Shown here piece by piece: positions 54,967 through 64,000 of a stretch of 64,000 nucleotides of DNA. The notes below the pieces were generated by a model, which saw only the letters and a program-made list of their open reading frames with translations, was not told where the DNA came from and did not search any database. Source of the stretch: Acetivibrio alkalicellulosi (GTDB taxonomy: Bacteria > Bacillota > Clostridia > Acetivibrionales > Acetivibrionaceae); assembly GCA_008125075.1 (NCBI GenBank), contig VLTH01000002.1, positions 2,216,874 through 2,280,873 on the forward strand, in the 5' to 3' direction. The stretch's first letter is position 1. Each line of letters begins with the position of its first letter. The position numbers and the translations under genes are program-made.

Positions 54967-56540
54967 TATACTTCCTCCTTTCCTGTTTCTACAAAAAATT
55001 TCAAAATCCTTAGGCAATCGTCAATGGTGCTCAAAACTTTTTCTTCAAAAGACAATTTCTCATGGCTTATTGAACATATTTCATCAGGGGTTTCACTGAT
55101 ATTTAAAAGTAATTCCTTTACTTGATTGATATAATTTTGATTTTTATCTAACATATGAATTTTACTGTCAAAAATATTATCAAACAAATTTGATATTAAT
55201 TGTTTTCTGTTTTGATAAACTTCTTCTCTTAATGCCTTTATAAATAATACCTTAAAATTATTAGTTTTAATGGCAACTGATCTGAGGAATTCATTGCGCT
55301 TCTCAACTTCCCATTGGTATTTAAATAATTCAAGGATCATTTTATAAATTAAAGAACTTTTTGTTCTAGATATAACTAAACCAAAATTTTGTCCACTATG
55401 TTTTTTAATATTAATGGCAGTTGAATTTTTTTCTAGAATATCTTCTGGTGCTTTGGCTTTTCTGATATTCTTTTTTGCAACATCAAACAGAAGATAAACT
55501 GCTTCTGAAAAAGCTTCATAAAGTGGGTACTTGTAATAACAAATAGAAACACCAAAAGAAAGAGAAGGTTTTTTGTCTGAGTGGTTCATAAAAACTTCTC
55601 CAAATACTTCTTCAATATCCTGAAGTAATTCAAAAATACTACATCCTTTATCGTTTTCTACAGGTGCAAGAAACAATAAGTCGTCTCCTCCAGCATATAT
55701 TGTTATTCCACCATAATTCTTTATTAATGGAACTGCCTTTAAAATATAATCAAAGCATTTTTCAGAAAATTCTATTCTTTCTTCATCGTTTTTGCATGAT
55801 TTAATAATTTCGCCCATATTATCCCCATCTGCCTGAACAACTGCATAATATGTGTGCTTTTTCATTGGAGATTTTTTTATTCCAGCATTCGCAATGGATT
55901 TTAAGTCTTTTATTTTTTTGTCCTTATCTAAAAGAGGCCATTCTTCTGGTATACTATCATTCACAAGAAAACTTCTTTTTATCGAAGCGTTTTTGCTTTG
56001 TTGTTTTTCTTCCCCATCAGTTTCTTTGTTATCAAAAAGGCTTAAAATGTAATTCTCTTTCTCATTCTGATAAAAAGGCACTTGAAGTTCTAATCCATCA
56101 AGATAACATGATAACTCTATTAATGGATTATCACACTGAGCTTCTATAAAATAGATTCCCATATAATTTTCAACAAATTCTTTTATGTATGATTCCTTTT
56201 CTTTCTCTAAGCTTTCTGTCAAACCACTTACCAACTGGTCTTTTGATTTTGAAATTGCATTTTTAACTTTTGCAAGATAATCCTCTTGTGCAGAAATGAT
56301 TATTCTGTCATGAAAGAGACCAACTCCCTTAAGCCCTGTCTGTATAATATTATTATGATCTAGTTTGAATCTAGGAGAAATAAATGCTGACAAAGGTACT
56401 CCATTATGTATTAGAAATTGGCAAATATTACGTGCAGTATAGGAAAACATATAACTTGCAGCCCAAAGTCCTGCTGGAGTTGAAGTTAAAGTCAATGTTT
56501 CATAAATAGGTCCCAAAGTAATCCCAATATAATTGTTCAT
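54966..56540 (-). CDS. cmr2: Cas10 (Cmr2) without HD nuclease domain
   Basis: 524 residues, against ~800-900 for full Cas10. The N-terminal HD domain is absent: no HD motif is seen, and the protein begins directly with a Palm-like segment. The second Palm is intact, with 'VVQADGDNMGEII' and the cyclase/polymerase motif 'ITIYAGGDDLLFLAPV' (about residue 288), 'SLSFGVSICY', then a C-terminal helical domain. It should therefore make a nucleotide messenger from ATP when the complex binds target RNA but not cut DNA. HD-less Cas10s occur in the CorA-associated III-B group. Confidence 0.93.
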   Translation of the reverse strand: MNNYIGITLGPIYETLTLTSTPAGLWAASYMFSYTARNICQFLIHNGVPLSAFISPRFKLDHNNIIQTGLKGVGLFHDRIIISAQEDYLAKVKNAISKSKDQLVSGLTESLEKEKESYIKEFVENYMGIYFIEAQCDNPLIELSCYLDGLELQVPFYQNEKENYILSLFDNKETDGEEKQQSKNASIKRSFLVNDSIPEEWPLLDKDKKIKDLKSIANAGIKKSPMKKHTYYAVVQADGDNMGEIIKSCKNDEERIEFSEKCFDYILKAVPLIKNYGGITIYAGGDDLLFLAPVENDKGCSIFELLQDIEEVFGEVFMNHSDKKPSLSFGVSICYYKYPLYEAFSEAVYLLFDVAKKNIRKAKAPEDILEKNSTAINIKKHSGQNFGLVISRTKSSLIYKMILELFKYQWEVEKRNEFLRSVAIKTNNFKVLFIKALREEVYQNRKQLISNLFDNIFDSKIHMLDKNQNYINQVKELLLNISETPDEICSISHEKLSFEEKVLSTIDDCLRILKFFVETGKEEV

Positions 56541-56541
56541 C

Positions 56542-57765
56542 TTACTTCACCTCTTTCTTAATGGTCTTGTTTCCATTTGTAAGTCTTGTTATTTGACTGG
56601 ATTTAAAAGATTTAAGATCTTCTCTTTTATTAAAGCTTTCAGAGAAATAATCCAGAAATTCAATCAAATTAAATTCACTAGAATCTGGGGTTGATATTTT
56701 TTTACCATTAAATTTGAATTCTTCACCAAACATCTTCTCATCAATTTCTTGAGGTAATATATAAACTCTATCCTTGTCCACCTTAAACAAAACTGGTGAT
56801 TTAAACCTTTTGATTTTATCATGGGTTACGTCAACTCTAGTCTTTCTATCTTTATATTCAAAAAAACCTGGAAGGCCAAGCAATGCCCTAACAAATTTTT
56901 GGTTTGGAATGTCCTGTTTTTTTTCACAATCTGTTTTGCTTTTACAATCAGTATGTACATTATTGCATGGAGGCAATACTTTTTTCTTTATAAATGCCTT
57001 ATCATTTCCTATTCCCTTTTTATGCATAAATTTAAATATTCGCCCTTTGTAATAATCCGTTTTATATTTGAATGTATAATTAAATCCTGACTTCATAAGA
57101 TTAGACATTATCCATATATCCCCAAGTTTTGTATTGTAATCTTCCTGATTTTTATACTCAATGTAGTAATATGCAGGGTAGATTTCAGAAATTTTTTCAT
57201 GAAGGTTAGGTAAGTCAGCTATTACAAATGACCCAAACCCTTTAGATTGACGTGTTCCAAAGTTGTTAATCATGAAGAACAAAGGAATGGTTTCAATCAA
57301 AACATCTAAAAGTCCAAAACTATTTACGGTTTTTTTGCAAAATGAAATTACAGTAAGATCTATTGGTTCATTATAAAATACTGTTTCCTTGTACGTTTTT
57401 CTTATATTATTGATTCTTTCATCTCCAGTGCCAGAAACCATATTTGCAAAATAAGATTGTGTAATTTTAGTACTTCCTGGTCTTTTACCGGCTTTAATTC
57501 TTTCAATATCATCTTCTATTGTAGTGCTTTTTATTGGTGTGCCTGTCGCTTCAATTCTCATCTTATAATTCAATGCATAATGCTTGTCTTTTTCTAAATA
57601 CCATTCCTCTGGGATCTGTAAACCTTTTTTCTCCATCCACACATGGACGAATCTGTCTAATTTAGGTTTTACTTCTGTTGCACGCAAAGTAGGGTTATCC
57701 TGATAATGTTGGAAATGAATAATGGGCGTTAATTGTTGGAGCTTAAACTCCTTCTTGTATAGCAT
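56542..57765 (-). CDS. cmr1: Type III-B RAMP protein Cmr1
   Basis: 407 residues. 'LQQLTPIIHFQHYQDNPTLR' opens the RAMP fold and 'NFGTRQSKGFGSFVI' is the conserved Gly-rich loop of Cmr1. A cysteine-bearing insertion, 'CNNVHTDCKSKTDCEKK', lies near residue 275, possibly binding metal. It starts after AAGGAGGGG and ends one base before cmr2. Confidence 0.9.
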   Translation of the reverse strand: MLYKKEFKLQQLTPIIHFQHYQDNPTLRATEVKPKLDRFVHVWMEKKGLQIPEEWYLEKDKHYALNYKMRIEATGTPIKSTTIEDDIERIKAGKRPGSTKITQSYFANMVSGTGDERINNIRKTYKETVFYNEPIDLTVISFCKKTVNSFGLLDVLIETIPLFFMINNFGTRQSKGFGSFVIADLPNLHEKISEIYPAYYYIEYKNQEDYNTKLGDIWIMSNLMKSGFNYTFKYKTDYYKGRIFKFMHKKGIGNDKAFIKKKVLPPCNNVHTDCKSKTDCEKKQDIPNQKFVRALLGLPGFFEYKDRKTRVDVTHDKIKRFKSPVLFKVDKDRVYILPQEIDEKMFGEEFKFNGKKISTPDSSEFNLIEFLDYFSESFNKREDLKSFKSSQITRLTNGNKTIKKEVK

Positions 57766-57804
57766 TTTATCCCCTCCTTAAATAAACTAATTGTTATGCT
57801 CTAA

Positions 57805-59496
57805 TTAGAGTTTAATTTTAATTGGTCGAATAACTATCAGAAAAAATACAAACACTATAAAAACACTAAATGCAGTATATAACAAAATAGGGTGAATTTT
57901 TATCCAGCTATATAAATATTGGATCCACTCCAACTCTAGAATATATGATAAAAGCGTAGTAAGGTATTTCCAAAAAATCTGAATCAAAGATACAATCAAT
58001 CCTCCAAAAGCAATAAATAATAAATATTTATTTGTTTTAATATTTTGATCAATATTCGATGCTTCGTATAGATTTTTTAGTTGTGACTCTAGTTGTTCTG
58101 TCTCTTTTTTGATATAAAGAGATTCGTGCATCATATCATATAATTCAATTCCTTGCTCCTGTGCTGTAACTTCAAAAAACAATAATTGATTTTTAAAGGC
58201 AACATAACGTTCGTGTAAGCTCATGATTTTTTTAGCGTTTTTATTGCTGATGGCATTCTTCTTCTCAAAGCCCTTAGAGATTTGGGCACCTTCTCTTTCA
58301 AAACTAATAATAGACGCTCTTTGCACTAATACAAGAATAGCCATTTTTATGTATAAAGTCAAAAATGGATTTATAACTGTACTTTGAGTATTCTTTAAAT
58401 TTTCCTCCACTACACAAACAAGTGAATGATGTGTGATACAATAAACTGTTCCATACTCAATCCACCTGTCGTAAACATGTTTTTTTAAAATATTTATCAT
58501 CATTTCCCTGTTCATACAAGATGGCTCCTTACCATCATCTATAAAAGCAAATGCATAAAGTAAGCAGGCAATATTCTCCTCTATATTCATTTTTTTATCT
58601 TTTGCACATGTCTCATAAGAATACTCATACTTACCATTTATATTTTCACCTATTTTGAGCTGTCCTGCAAATTTATTATCTCGAACAAGACAACATACAA
58701 ACATCCTGTCATCTAGTATATTTGAGATATAAAACATCTTTTTCTTTGAATTAGAAGGTTTTTTAGAAGAAGTAATACCATATTTGCTCTTATCGCATTT
58801 TTTCTCACTAAATGAAATTATACCCTTTACAATTTTCGGCACATAATTAAGGCTAATTTTTTTATTATTTATTAAATCTTTTTTAAAATCATTTTCAAAA
58901 AGGTATTCTACCAAGTCATCACTTTCTGTTTTTCCAACTGCCTGCTTTTTTCCTTTGAGGTAAAGCCTAATTCCCAGATAATCAGCATATAATACATCAT
59001 TTCTTCCTTTTTCTGGTAAATATGCTGCTGATATTCTTCTTCCTAGCTGATTTATCCTTCGTACATCATCCATAGTTCTTTTTTCAGGGTCATCAGGATT
59101 ATATTCAGTTTCGTAAACCATGACTGCAATCCCAGTATTATAAATACTTAGGCTGATTTGATTAATAGAAAGGCTATACTCATGCTTATCTTTTTTAATA
59201 ATATATTTAGACTTATTACTTATTTCATTAAATGAATAGTTCTTTACAACTGGTGTTTTTTTATCATTACCTATGCCAAAAATAACATCACAAACAGGAT
59301 TATTAAAATATTGGTAGGTTGCATAATCCAACAAATACTCTTTTGAGTCTTTAGAAATGTCTCGAGTATTCCAGTTTGTAGGTTTCCAGAAATCCTTGTT
59401 TAAAACCTCTTCAAACTTTTCCATACTTATTTTCCCGTCGTCATTCCATATAAATGGAAAAACAAAAGTATGATAGCTGTAAGGAAATTTACCCAT
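57805..59496 (-). CDS. CRISPR-associated CorA-like membrane effector
   Basis: About 563 residues. A large soluble domain (1-~490) ends in a long helical stalk, then two membrane helices ('YLLFIAFGGLIVSLIQIFW' and 'ILLYTAFSVFIVFVFFLIVI') and a short basic tail. This is the CorA layout, but the GMN motif of Mg2+ channels is absent, as in the CRISPR-linked CorA family. In Bacteroides fragilis III-B such a protein is activated by SAM-AMP made by Cas10 (established work). The start is set by GGAGG seven bases before the ATG. It overlaps the exonuclease gene by 8 bases and precedes cmr1. Confidence 0.8.
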   Translation of the reverse strand: MGKFPYSYHTFVFPFIWNDDGKISMEKFEEVLNKDFWKPTNWNTRDISKDSKEYLLDYATYQYFNNPVCDVIFGIGNDKKTPVVKNYSFNEISNKSKYIIKKDKHEYSLSINQISLSIYNTGIAVMVYETEYNPDDPEKRTMDDVRRINQLGRRISAAYLPEKGRNDVLYADYLGIRLYLKGKKQAVGKTESDDLVEYLFENDFKKDLINNKKISLNYVPKIVKGIISFSEKKCDKSKYGITSSKKPSNSKKKMFYISNILDDRMFVCCLVRDNKFAGQLKIGENINGKYEYSYETCAKDKKMNIEENIACLLYAFAFIDDGKEPSCMNREMMINILKKHVYDRWIEYGTVYCITHHSLVCVVEENLKNTQSTVINPFLTLYIKMAILVLVQRASIISFEREGAQISKGFEKKNAISNKNAKKIMSLHERYVAFKNQLLFFEVTAQEQGIELYDMMHESLYIKKETEQLESQLKNLYEASNIDQNIKTNKYLLFIAFGGLIVSLIQIFWKYLTTLLSYILELEWIQYLYSWIKIHPILLYTAFSVFIVFVFFLIVIRPIKIKL

Positions 59497-60001
59497 TGTA
59501 TTTCCTCCATATTTCTGCCGAGATACGTACATCATCTAGCGGATGATGTCTTCTTGTATCCTTAAGCCCACTTAATATTTGTCTGTCCGCGAGTGGGTCG
59601 ATACCTTTTACATAAAGTAACGTACTTAAATCAAGCAATGGAAAAGGTCCTAAGAAAATTCGTTCTTTCGTTGATTTCTCAACACATTTTCTAAATATTC
59701 CTGCCTCAACTGGATACTGAACATCTGCAATACACAAGGCATCTTGCTGGTATTTTATCCAAAAATGCCAAAATGCCTCAAGAAGCATTTCTCCATTTTC
59801 AAATTCAGTCAAATCATCTCCTAATAAAGGTAATACATTTTCCTTAGTCCATTCATCCTTTATTGTTTCGTGGGTTAGCCCCTGTATTTTTCCACAAAAA
59901 ACATCAACTTCTACGCCTTCTTGGTTAACAACAATTGCAGCTATAGCAATTGCTTCACCATAAAGACCATCAGTTTCAGCATCAACAAAAAAATAGTGCA
60001 A
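59489..60001 (-). CDS. DEDDh-family 3'-5' exonuclease of the III-B operon
   Basis: 170 residues. 'FVDAETDGLYG' supplies the first Asp and Glu, 'IADVQYPVEAG' the second Asp, and 'HHPLDDVRISAEIW' the His and last Asp, so the DEDDh metal site looks complete. It is the first gene of the operon, TTG start with AAGGAGG nine bases upstream, and overlaps the CorA gene. CorA-linked III-B loci commonly carry a phosphodiesterase, lyase or DEDD nuclease, thought to remove the messenger or act as a co-effector; which applies here is inference. An AATGTT/AACATT inverted repeat lies just upstream (~60030-60045). Confidence 0.82.
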   Translation of the reverse strand: MHYFFVDAETDGLYGEAIAIAAIVVNQEGVEVDVFCGKIQGLTHETIKDEWTKENVLPLLGDDLTEFENGEMLLEAFWHFWIKYQQDALCIADVQYPVEAGIFRKCVEKSTKERIFLGPFPLLDLSTLLYVKGIDPLADRQILSGLKDTRRHHPLDDVRISAEIWRKYNG

Positions 60002-60219
60002 TTATGATTCCTCCTTTTTGCAAAATATAAATGTTTATAACATTGTAAATACCAAAGTATACTTTTGCTATTTTTAATTATTTTTTTTATAGGTAAAAAA
60101 CTTTCATGTTACTTTTAAAAAGAAAACCATAAATCTTTGTTAAAATTATATTTTTGAAATTTACTTGTTATTGCAAAAAGTAATTACAAAAACATTATAT
60201 ACAATAAATGGTGTTAAGT

Positions 60220-60402
60220 CTATAGAAATTCTCCGATTCTTGCTGAAATTTCTTCTTTACTTAAAGAATATCTTCCTTCTTTTACCCAATCTGAGTAAAA
60301 ATCAGAATAATTATAATTTGAAGATTTAAGCATATTGGAATTTAAATCTTTTAAAGATGCAGTATTTTTATATATAGCTATTATCTTCTTGAGATTTTTC
60401 AA
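60220..60402 (-). CDS. Small hypothetical protein or fragment (60 residues)
   Basis: Open from a TTG with no visible ribosome site. It starts with a basic helix ('KNLKKIIAIYKN') and ends 'WVKEGRYSLSKEEISARIGE' plus FL. It may be a gene fragment, given the remnants around it. No family recognised. Confidence 0.25.
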   Translation of the reverse strand: MKNLKKIIAIYKNTASLKDLNSNMLKSSNYNYSDFYSDWVKEGRYSLSKEEISARIGEFL

Positions 60403-60439
60403 AGTAATACTTTAGTAAAGACATAGTTAATAAAGGCTA

Positions 60440-60765
60440 CTATGTTCGAAGATCTTTTTCTATAAACATTGTTGATATTTCTTCTAGAACAAAACTCATA
60501 TCAACATCGAAATCAGCTGTAATATTGCAGGGGAAGTTATACTTTTTTTCTCATCTGTTATTAACCAAATTTTTAAATTTTTAATATCATAAACCCCTGC
60601 AAAGTATTGCACTTTTTAATGTAATGTCAACTCCTAATTATATTTTACTCTAGATTGCTCAAGTATAGATTTGTTATCAGGGAGTTAATTATCTGCCTGT
60701 AGAAACAAATCAAGCTTATCCAAATCTGATGCGACCTTAGATACTGCACCCTCTTAGTATATATA
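60440..60765 (-). pseudogene. Decayed gene with in-frame stops and a frameshift
   Basis: One leftward frame reads protein-like over ~300 bases ('SKVASDLDKLDLFLQADN', 'VQYFAGVYDIKNLKIWLITD') but contains several stops. It shifts frame near 60535, ending 'DFDVDMSFVLEEISTMFIEK' and a TAG. No family recognised. Confidence 0.35.
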
Positions 60766-60923
60766 TTGTAAAAGTTTATACAGAAAGGTTAAATTTTTAT
60801 ATAGTATTAAAATAATTTATACAGTATAATAAAATATTTTTTATCTAACTCCTATTTTTTTAGTTCCTTACTTTCTATGTAAATACTCAAGTTTACTTTT
60901 ATGAGCTGATTAAGAAATTACAT

Positions 60924-61739
60924 TCATGAACTAGAAAAGTTAAAACTAATTAACAGTATCTTAACATCTTTTCCTTTAAAGTCACTGAAAATGCTTTCTT
61001 GTGCCACTTTCATTATACCTGTGAGAATTCCTTGTTTTAATGATATATTGTCCTTAAAACCTTTAACCAAAATGCTTTTCATAAAATCTGTAACTTCTTT
61101 AAAACATCCTTCAATATATCCAGCTTGAATAGGGGTGTCATATTCATCTATTATTACATAACAGTCTTTTTTAAAGTATCTTTTAAGATACTTAGTTAAG
61201 TTTTTTATTACATCCGTATACTCTATTGTATCAGCCTTTACATCCATGACTTCATTATAGATTCTTCTTTCTTCATTACTTAATATTTCACTCTCTAATA
61301 TATATTGATGCCTTTTATACTCATCTGAAATGGTTTTTTTCAAATTTATAAGTGTGTCATTCCAGTTGCTTTGTTTGGCATTCTTAAACGTCAAATACAC
61401 AATAGGATATTTAGAAAACTCATTTTTATATTGCTTACCTGCTTTGAATATATTAAGATCTGAAAATAGATAACTTACATCTTCTTCTTCAAAATCATAT
61501 TGTCTACACTTAGGTAGTTCAAAAAAATACTTTAACATGCTCATATTTAAAGTCTTACCAAACCTTCTTGGCCTAGTAATAAGTACTATTTGATCTGGTT
61601 TATCTATAAGTTCTTTAACTAATAATGTCTTATCTACATAGTAACCATTATTATCTATTAATTTTTTAAAATTATCTATTCCCTGAATTTTTTCCAAGTT
61701 AAAATGTATTGTATTGCAATGTGATGTTAGTTTTTTCAA
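60924..61739 (-). pseudogene. Truncated AAA-ATPase-like (PF09820) protein
   Basis: 271 residues. 'FKKLIDNNGYYVDKTLLVKE' and 'IVLITRPRRFGKTLNMSML' (Walker A-like) with 'CYVIIDEYDTPIQAGYIEG' (Walker B) mark the AAA-ATPase-like family that usually runs ~500 or more residues with a C-terminal DUF1703 PD-(D/E)XK nuclease domain. Here the frame departs from the family at 'GIMKVAQESIFSDFKGK' and stops soon after, so the nuclease part is lost. These genes are often multicopy in clostridia. It may be inactive. Confidence 0.7.
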
Positions 61740-61814
61740 TGTCTATACGTTCTTTTTATAGCTTTTGTTACCGACTACTATTTAGTTGGAAAAAATTTTT
61801 ATAGTTATTCTAGG

Positions 61815-61843
61815 TAGACCTTTGAGGGGTTTTTGTGTATAAT
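61815..61843 (+). promoter_or_regulatory. Probable promoter in the leader of CRISPR array 3
   Basis: TAGACC (61815-61820) and TATAAT (61838-61843) with 17-base spacing, 21 bases before the first repeat. The AT-rich stretch 61740-61863 is the likely leader. Confidence 0.5.
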
Positions 61844-61863
61844 AAAGTTAGCTTTTTTAAGGC

Positions 61864-64000
61864 CTTGAACCGCTACATGGGATGTATTGAAACACACCAA
61901 CGTGGGCAGGAGCAGCAGCATTGACAACTTGAACCGCTACATGGGATGTATTGAAACGTGCCAACATCGCAAAGAGAGAGGATCGATTTTAAACTTGAAC
62001 CGCTACATGGGATGTATTGAAACAGAGGAAATGAGTAGAAGACAGCTGCTTATTGAATCTTGAACCGCTACATGGGATGTATTGAAACGAAAGAGATGAC
62101 CCAGCCGAAGCATTCAACGAAAATCTTGAACCGCTACATGGGATGTATTGAAACTCCTCTGTACTTGCCTTGTTTGGCAATACAGTTTTCCTTGAACCGC
62201 TACATGGGATGTATTGAAACTGTGCTACAGGTGTATACTTTGTATCGTCTGCAACTTGAACCGCTACATGGGATGTATTGAAACATTGTTTCAAGGGGCA
62301 GAATCATATCAATTACAACTTGAACCGCTACATGGGATGTATTGAAACTCCTCAGTGTGGTCTACGTTGCATTGTTTTTTCGCTCTTGAACCGCTACATG
62401 GGATGTATTGAAACTTTTTAGGGAAGTGACAATATCCTTGACCAGGTTCCTTGAACCGCTACATGGGATGTATTGAAACGACCATTTTGATTCTGCCCAT
62501 AATGCAAATTCTTGTCTTGAACCGCTACATGGGATGTATTGAAACTTTAAATAATCAAAATCCATGTTTTCCTTATTATTCTTGAACCGCTACATGGGAT
62601 GTATTGAAACTAATTATTTATCCCGGGATTTGAATCCAAGGACACACTTGAACCGCTACATGGGATGTATTGAAACTTTTGCAAAAATAAACTACTCTGG
62701 CCATTGTCTAAGCTTGAACCGCTACATGGGATGTATTGAAACTTGTCCACACTCGAGTAGTCAAACTCTTTCACTGGAACTTGAACCGCTACATGGGATG
62801 TATTGAAACTCATGCCCCAGTGCTTCTTGGAGTTCTGATAAAGACTTGAACCGCTACATGGGATGTATTGAAACGAGTATCTATTGCCTTGATTATACAC
62901 TTCTAAACTTCTACTTGAACCGCTACATGGGATGTATTGAAACTCTATTTGTAAATAGTCTATTTCTTCTTTTAATTCCTTGAACCGCTACATGGGATGT
63001 ATTGAAACTTAGAATTCTGTTTAGATGATGTAAAAAGAAAAATAGCTTGAACCGCTACATGGGATGTATTGAAACCCTTTTGCTGTATCTAATCTATTAA
63101 AATCTGGGATACTTGAACCGCTACATGGGATGTATTGAAACTAGTCTTTAATATATAATCCTAAAATGTATTCAATTCTTGAACCGCTACATGGGATGTA
63201 TTGAAACAACTTATAAATGTATATATTAAATAATTTTGATCTTCTTGAACCGCTACATGGGATGTATTGAAACAACTTGTTCCGTTTTCTGCAAATGCTG
63301 CTATTGCAGCTTGAACCGCTACATGGGATGTATTGAAACTAATTTGCGTATGTGCTTTGATTAATACCAAGAATTCTTGAACCGCTACATGGGATGTATT
63401 GAAACAAAGCAAGCAATTGAATTTTATTATTATGCAAAGCTTGAACCGCTACATGGGATGTATTGAAACTGGTAATTCAAAAAGTCCTACTGGTCGTGGT
63501 TCTTCTTGAACCGCTACATGGGATGTATTGAAACTTTCTCCACTCCACACTAGTGAAGTCACTGGAATTCTTGAACCGCTACATGGGATGTATTGAAACG
63601 ACTCTGTTGTATGTGTGTGAAAGTTCCCTTTCACTCTTGAACCGCTACATGGGATGTATTGAAACTCCCTTCTGATATGTTTTCCTCTTGTACTTCCAAA
63701 GCTTGAACCGCTACATGGGATGTATTGAAACAACTTAAAATTAGCCAAGGTCGTACTACCATCTCTACTTGAACCGCTACATGGGATGTATTGAAACAGT
63801 TTTAAAGAATCTTCAATGGAACCCGGTGCATCTCTTGAACCGCTACATGGGATGTATTGAAACTTCCTTAATTTCCAGTTATATGTTTACATTTTATACT
63901 TGAACCGCTACATGGGATGTATTGAAACTTTTCTAACCTTGACACTATTACATTGCATGCTCTGCTTGAACCGCTACATGGGATGTATTGAAACTAGACT
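61864..64000 (+). CRISPR. CRISPR array 3 (33 repeats in window, continues beyond edge)
   Basis: A 30-nt repeat beginning CTTGAACCGCTACATG and ending GGATGTATTGAAAC recurs 33 times, first at 61864-61893 and last at 63965-63994. I found no variant copy. The 32 complete spacers are 34-39 nt, mostly 35-36. The ATTGAAAC end is the usual 8-nt Cas6 tag of type I-B (and some III) repeats. The repeat is unrelated to arrays 1 and 2. The leader is at the left, so the newest spacers are at the left. No cas gene of its own is in view. Confidence 0.98.

Noticed and set aside
54966..56540. Possible frameshift loss of the Cas10 HD domain
   Set aside because: The gene starts cleanly after cmr1 with a ribosome site and there is no HD-like coding remnant upstream; the short form fits the CorA-linked subgroup.
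60220..60402. Toxin-antitoxin gene candidate
   Set aside because: Only one small frame, no ribosome site and no partner; listed only as a low-confidence hypothetical.
61989..63748. Several open frames on both strands inside array 3 with periodic 'FNTSHVAVQ' or 'LNRYMGCIET' peptides
   Set aside because: They are translations of the CRISPR repeat; the periodic peptide follows the repeat spacing exactly.

Overview
The window is a low-GC Firmicute chromosome segment. It most resembles a cellulolytic, cellulosome-forming clostridium: there is a family 9 glycoside hydrolase with a type I dockerin, an [FeFe]-hydrogenase of the electron-bifurcating type, a GerM-type lipoprotein, and AAGGAGG-like ribosome sites with many TTG/GTG starts. 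The genus (Acetivibrio/Ruminiclostridium-like) is my inference.

Left third (1-20.3 kb): a partial membrane-anchored protein, a MATE exporter, a methyltransferase, a three-gene module that looks like a type VIIb secretion (LXG) cassette, a YibQ-type deacetylase, a four-gene hydrogenase operon, the dockerin-bearing GH9 enzyme, and a 1731-residue kinase-ATPase-GAF-GGDEF signalling protein.

Middle (20.3-46.2 kb): two tRNAs, rdgB-rph, a GerM lipoprotein, galE, a large AMIN-domain amidase, pilM, queH, ruvCAB, argGH behind a probable ArgR operator, a CBM-hydrolase fusion, a YesM/YesN two-component pair, a tryptophanase/tyrosine phenol-lyase family enzyme, and an ECF sigma/anti-sigma pair. Two families of structured intergenic repeats are scattered here and to the left; some copies lie between a promoter and a ribosome site.

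Right third (46.2-64 kb): a defence island. A leftward operon encodes a DEDD exonuclease, a CorA-like membrane protein, Cmr1, an HD-less Cas10 (Cmr2), Cmr3, Cmr4, Cmr5, Cmr6, Cas6 and Cas1. After it come a short CRISPR array with its own leader, then cas2 and a reverse transcriptase fused to a primase-C-terminal-like cysteine domain, then a second short array with a paralogous leader. The HD-less Cas10 plus CorA plus nuclease set matches the type III-B group reported to signal with SAM-AMP. RT, Cas1 and Cas2 suggest acquisition of spacers from RNA. At the right edge a long array (33 repeats seen, still running) has an unrelated 30-nt repeat of type I-B style, whose cas genes are not in the window. 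Gene remnants lie between the two systems.
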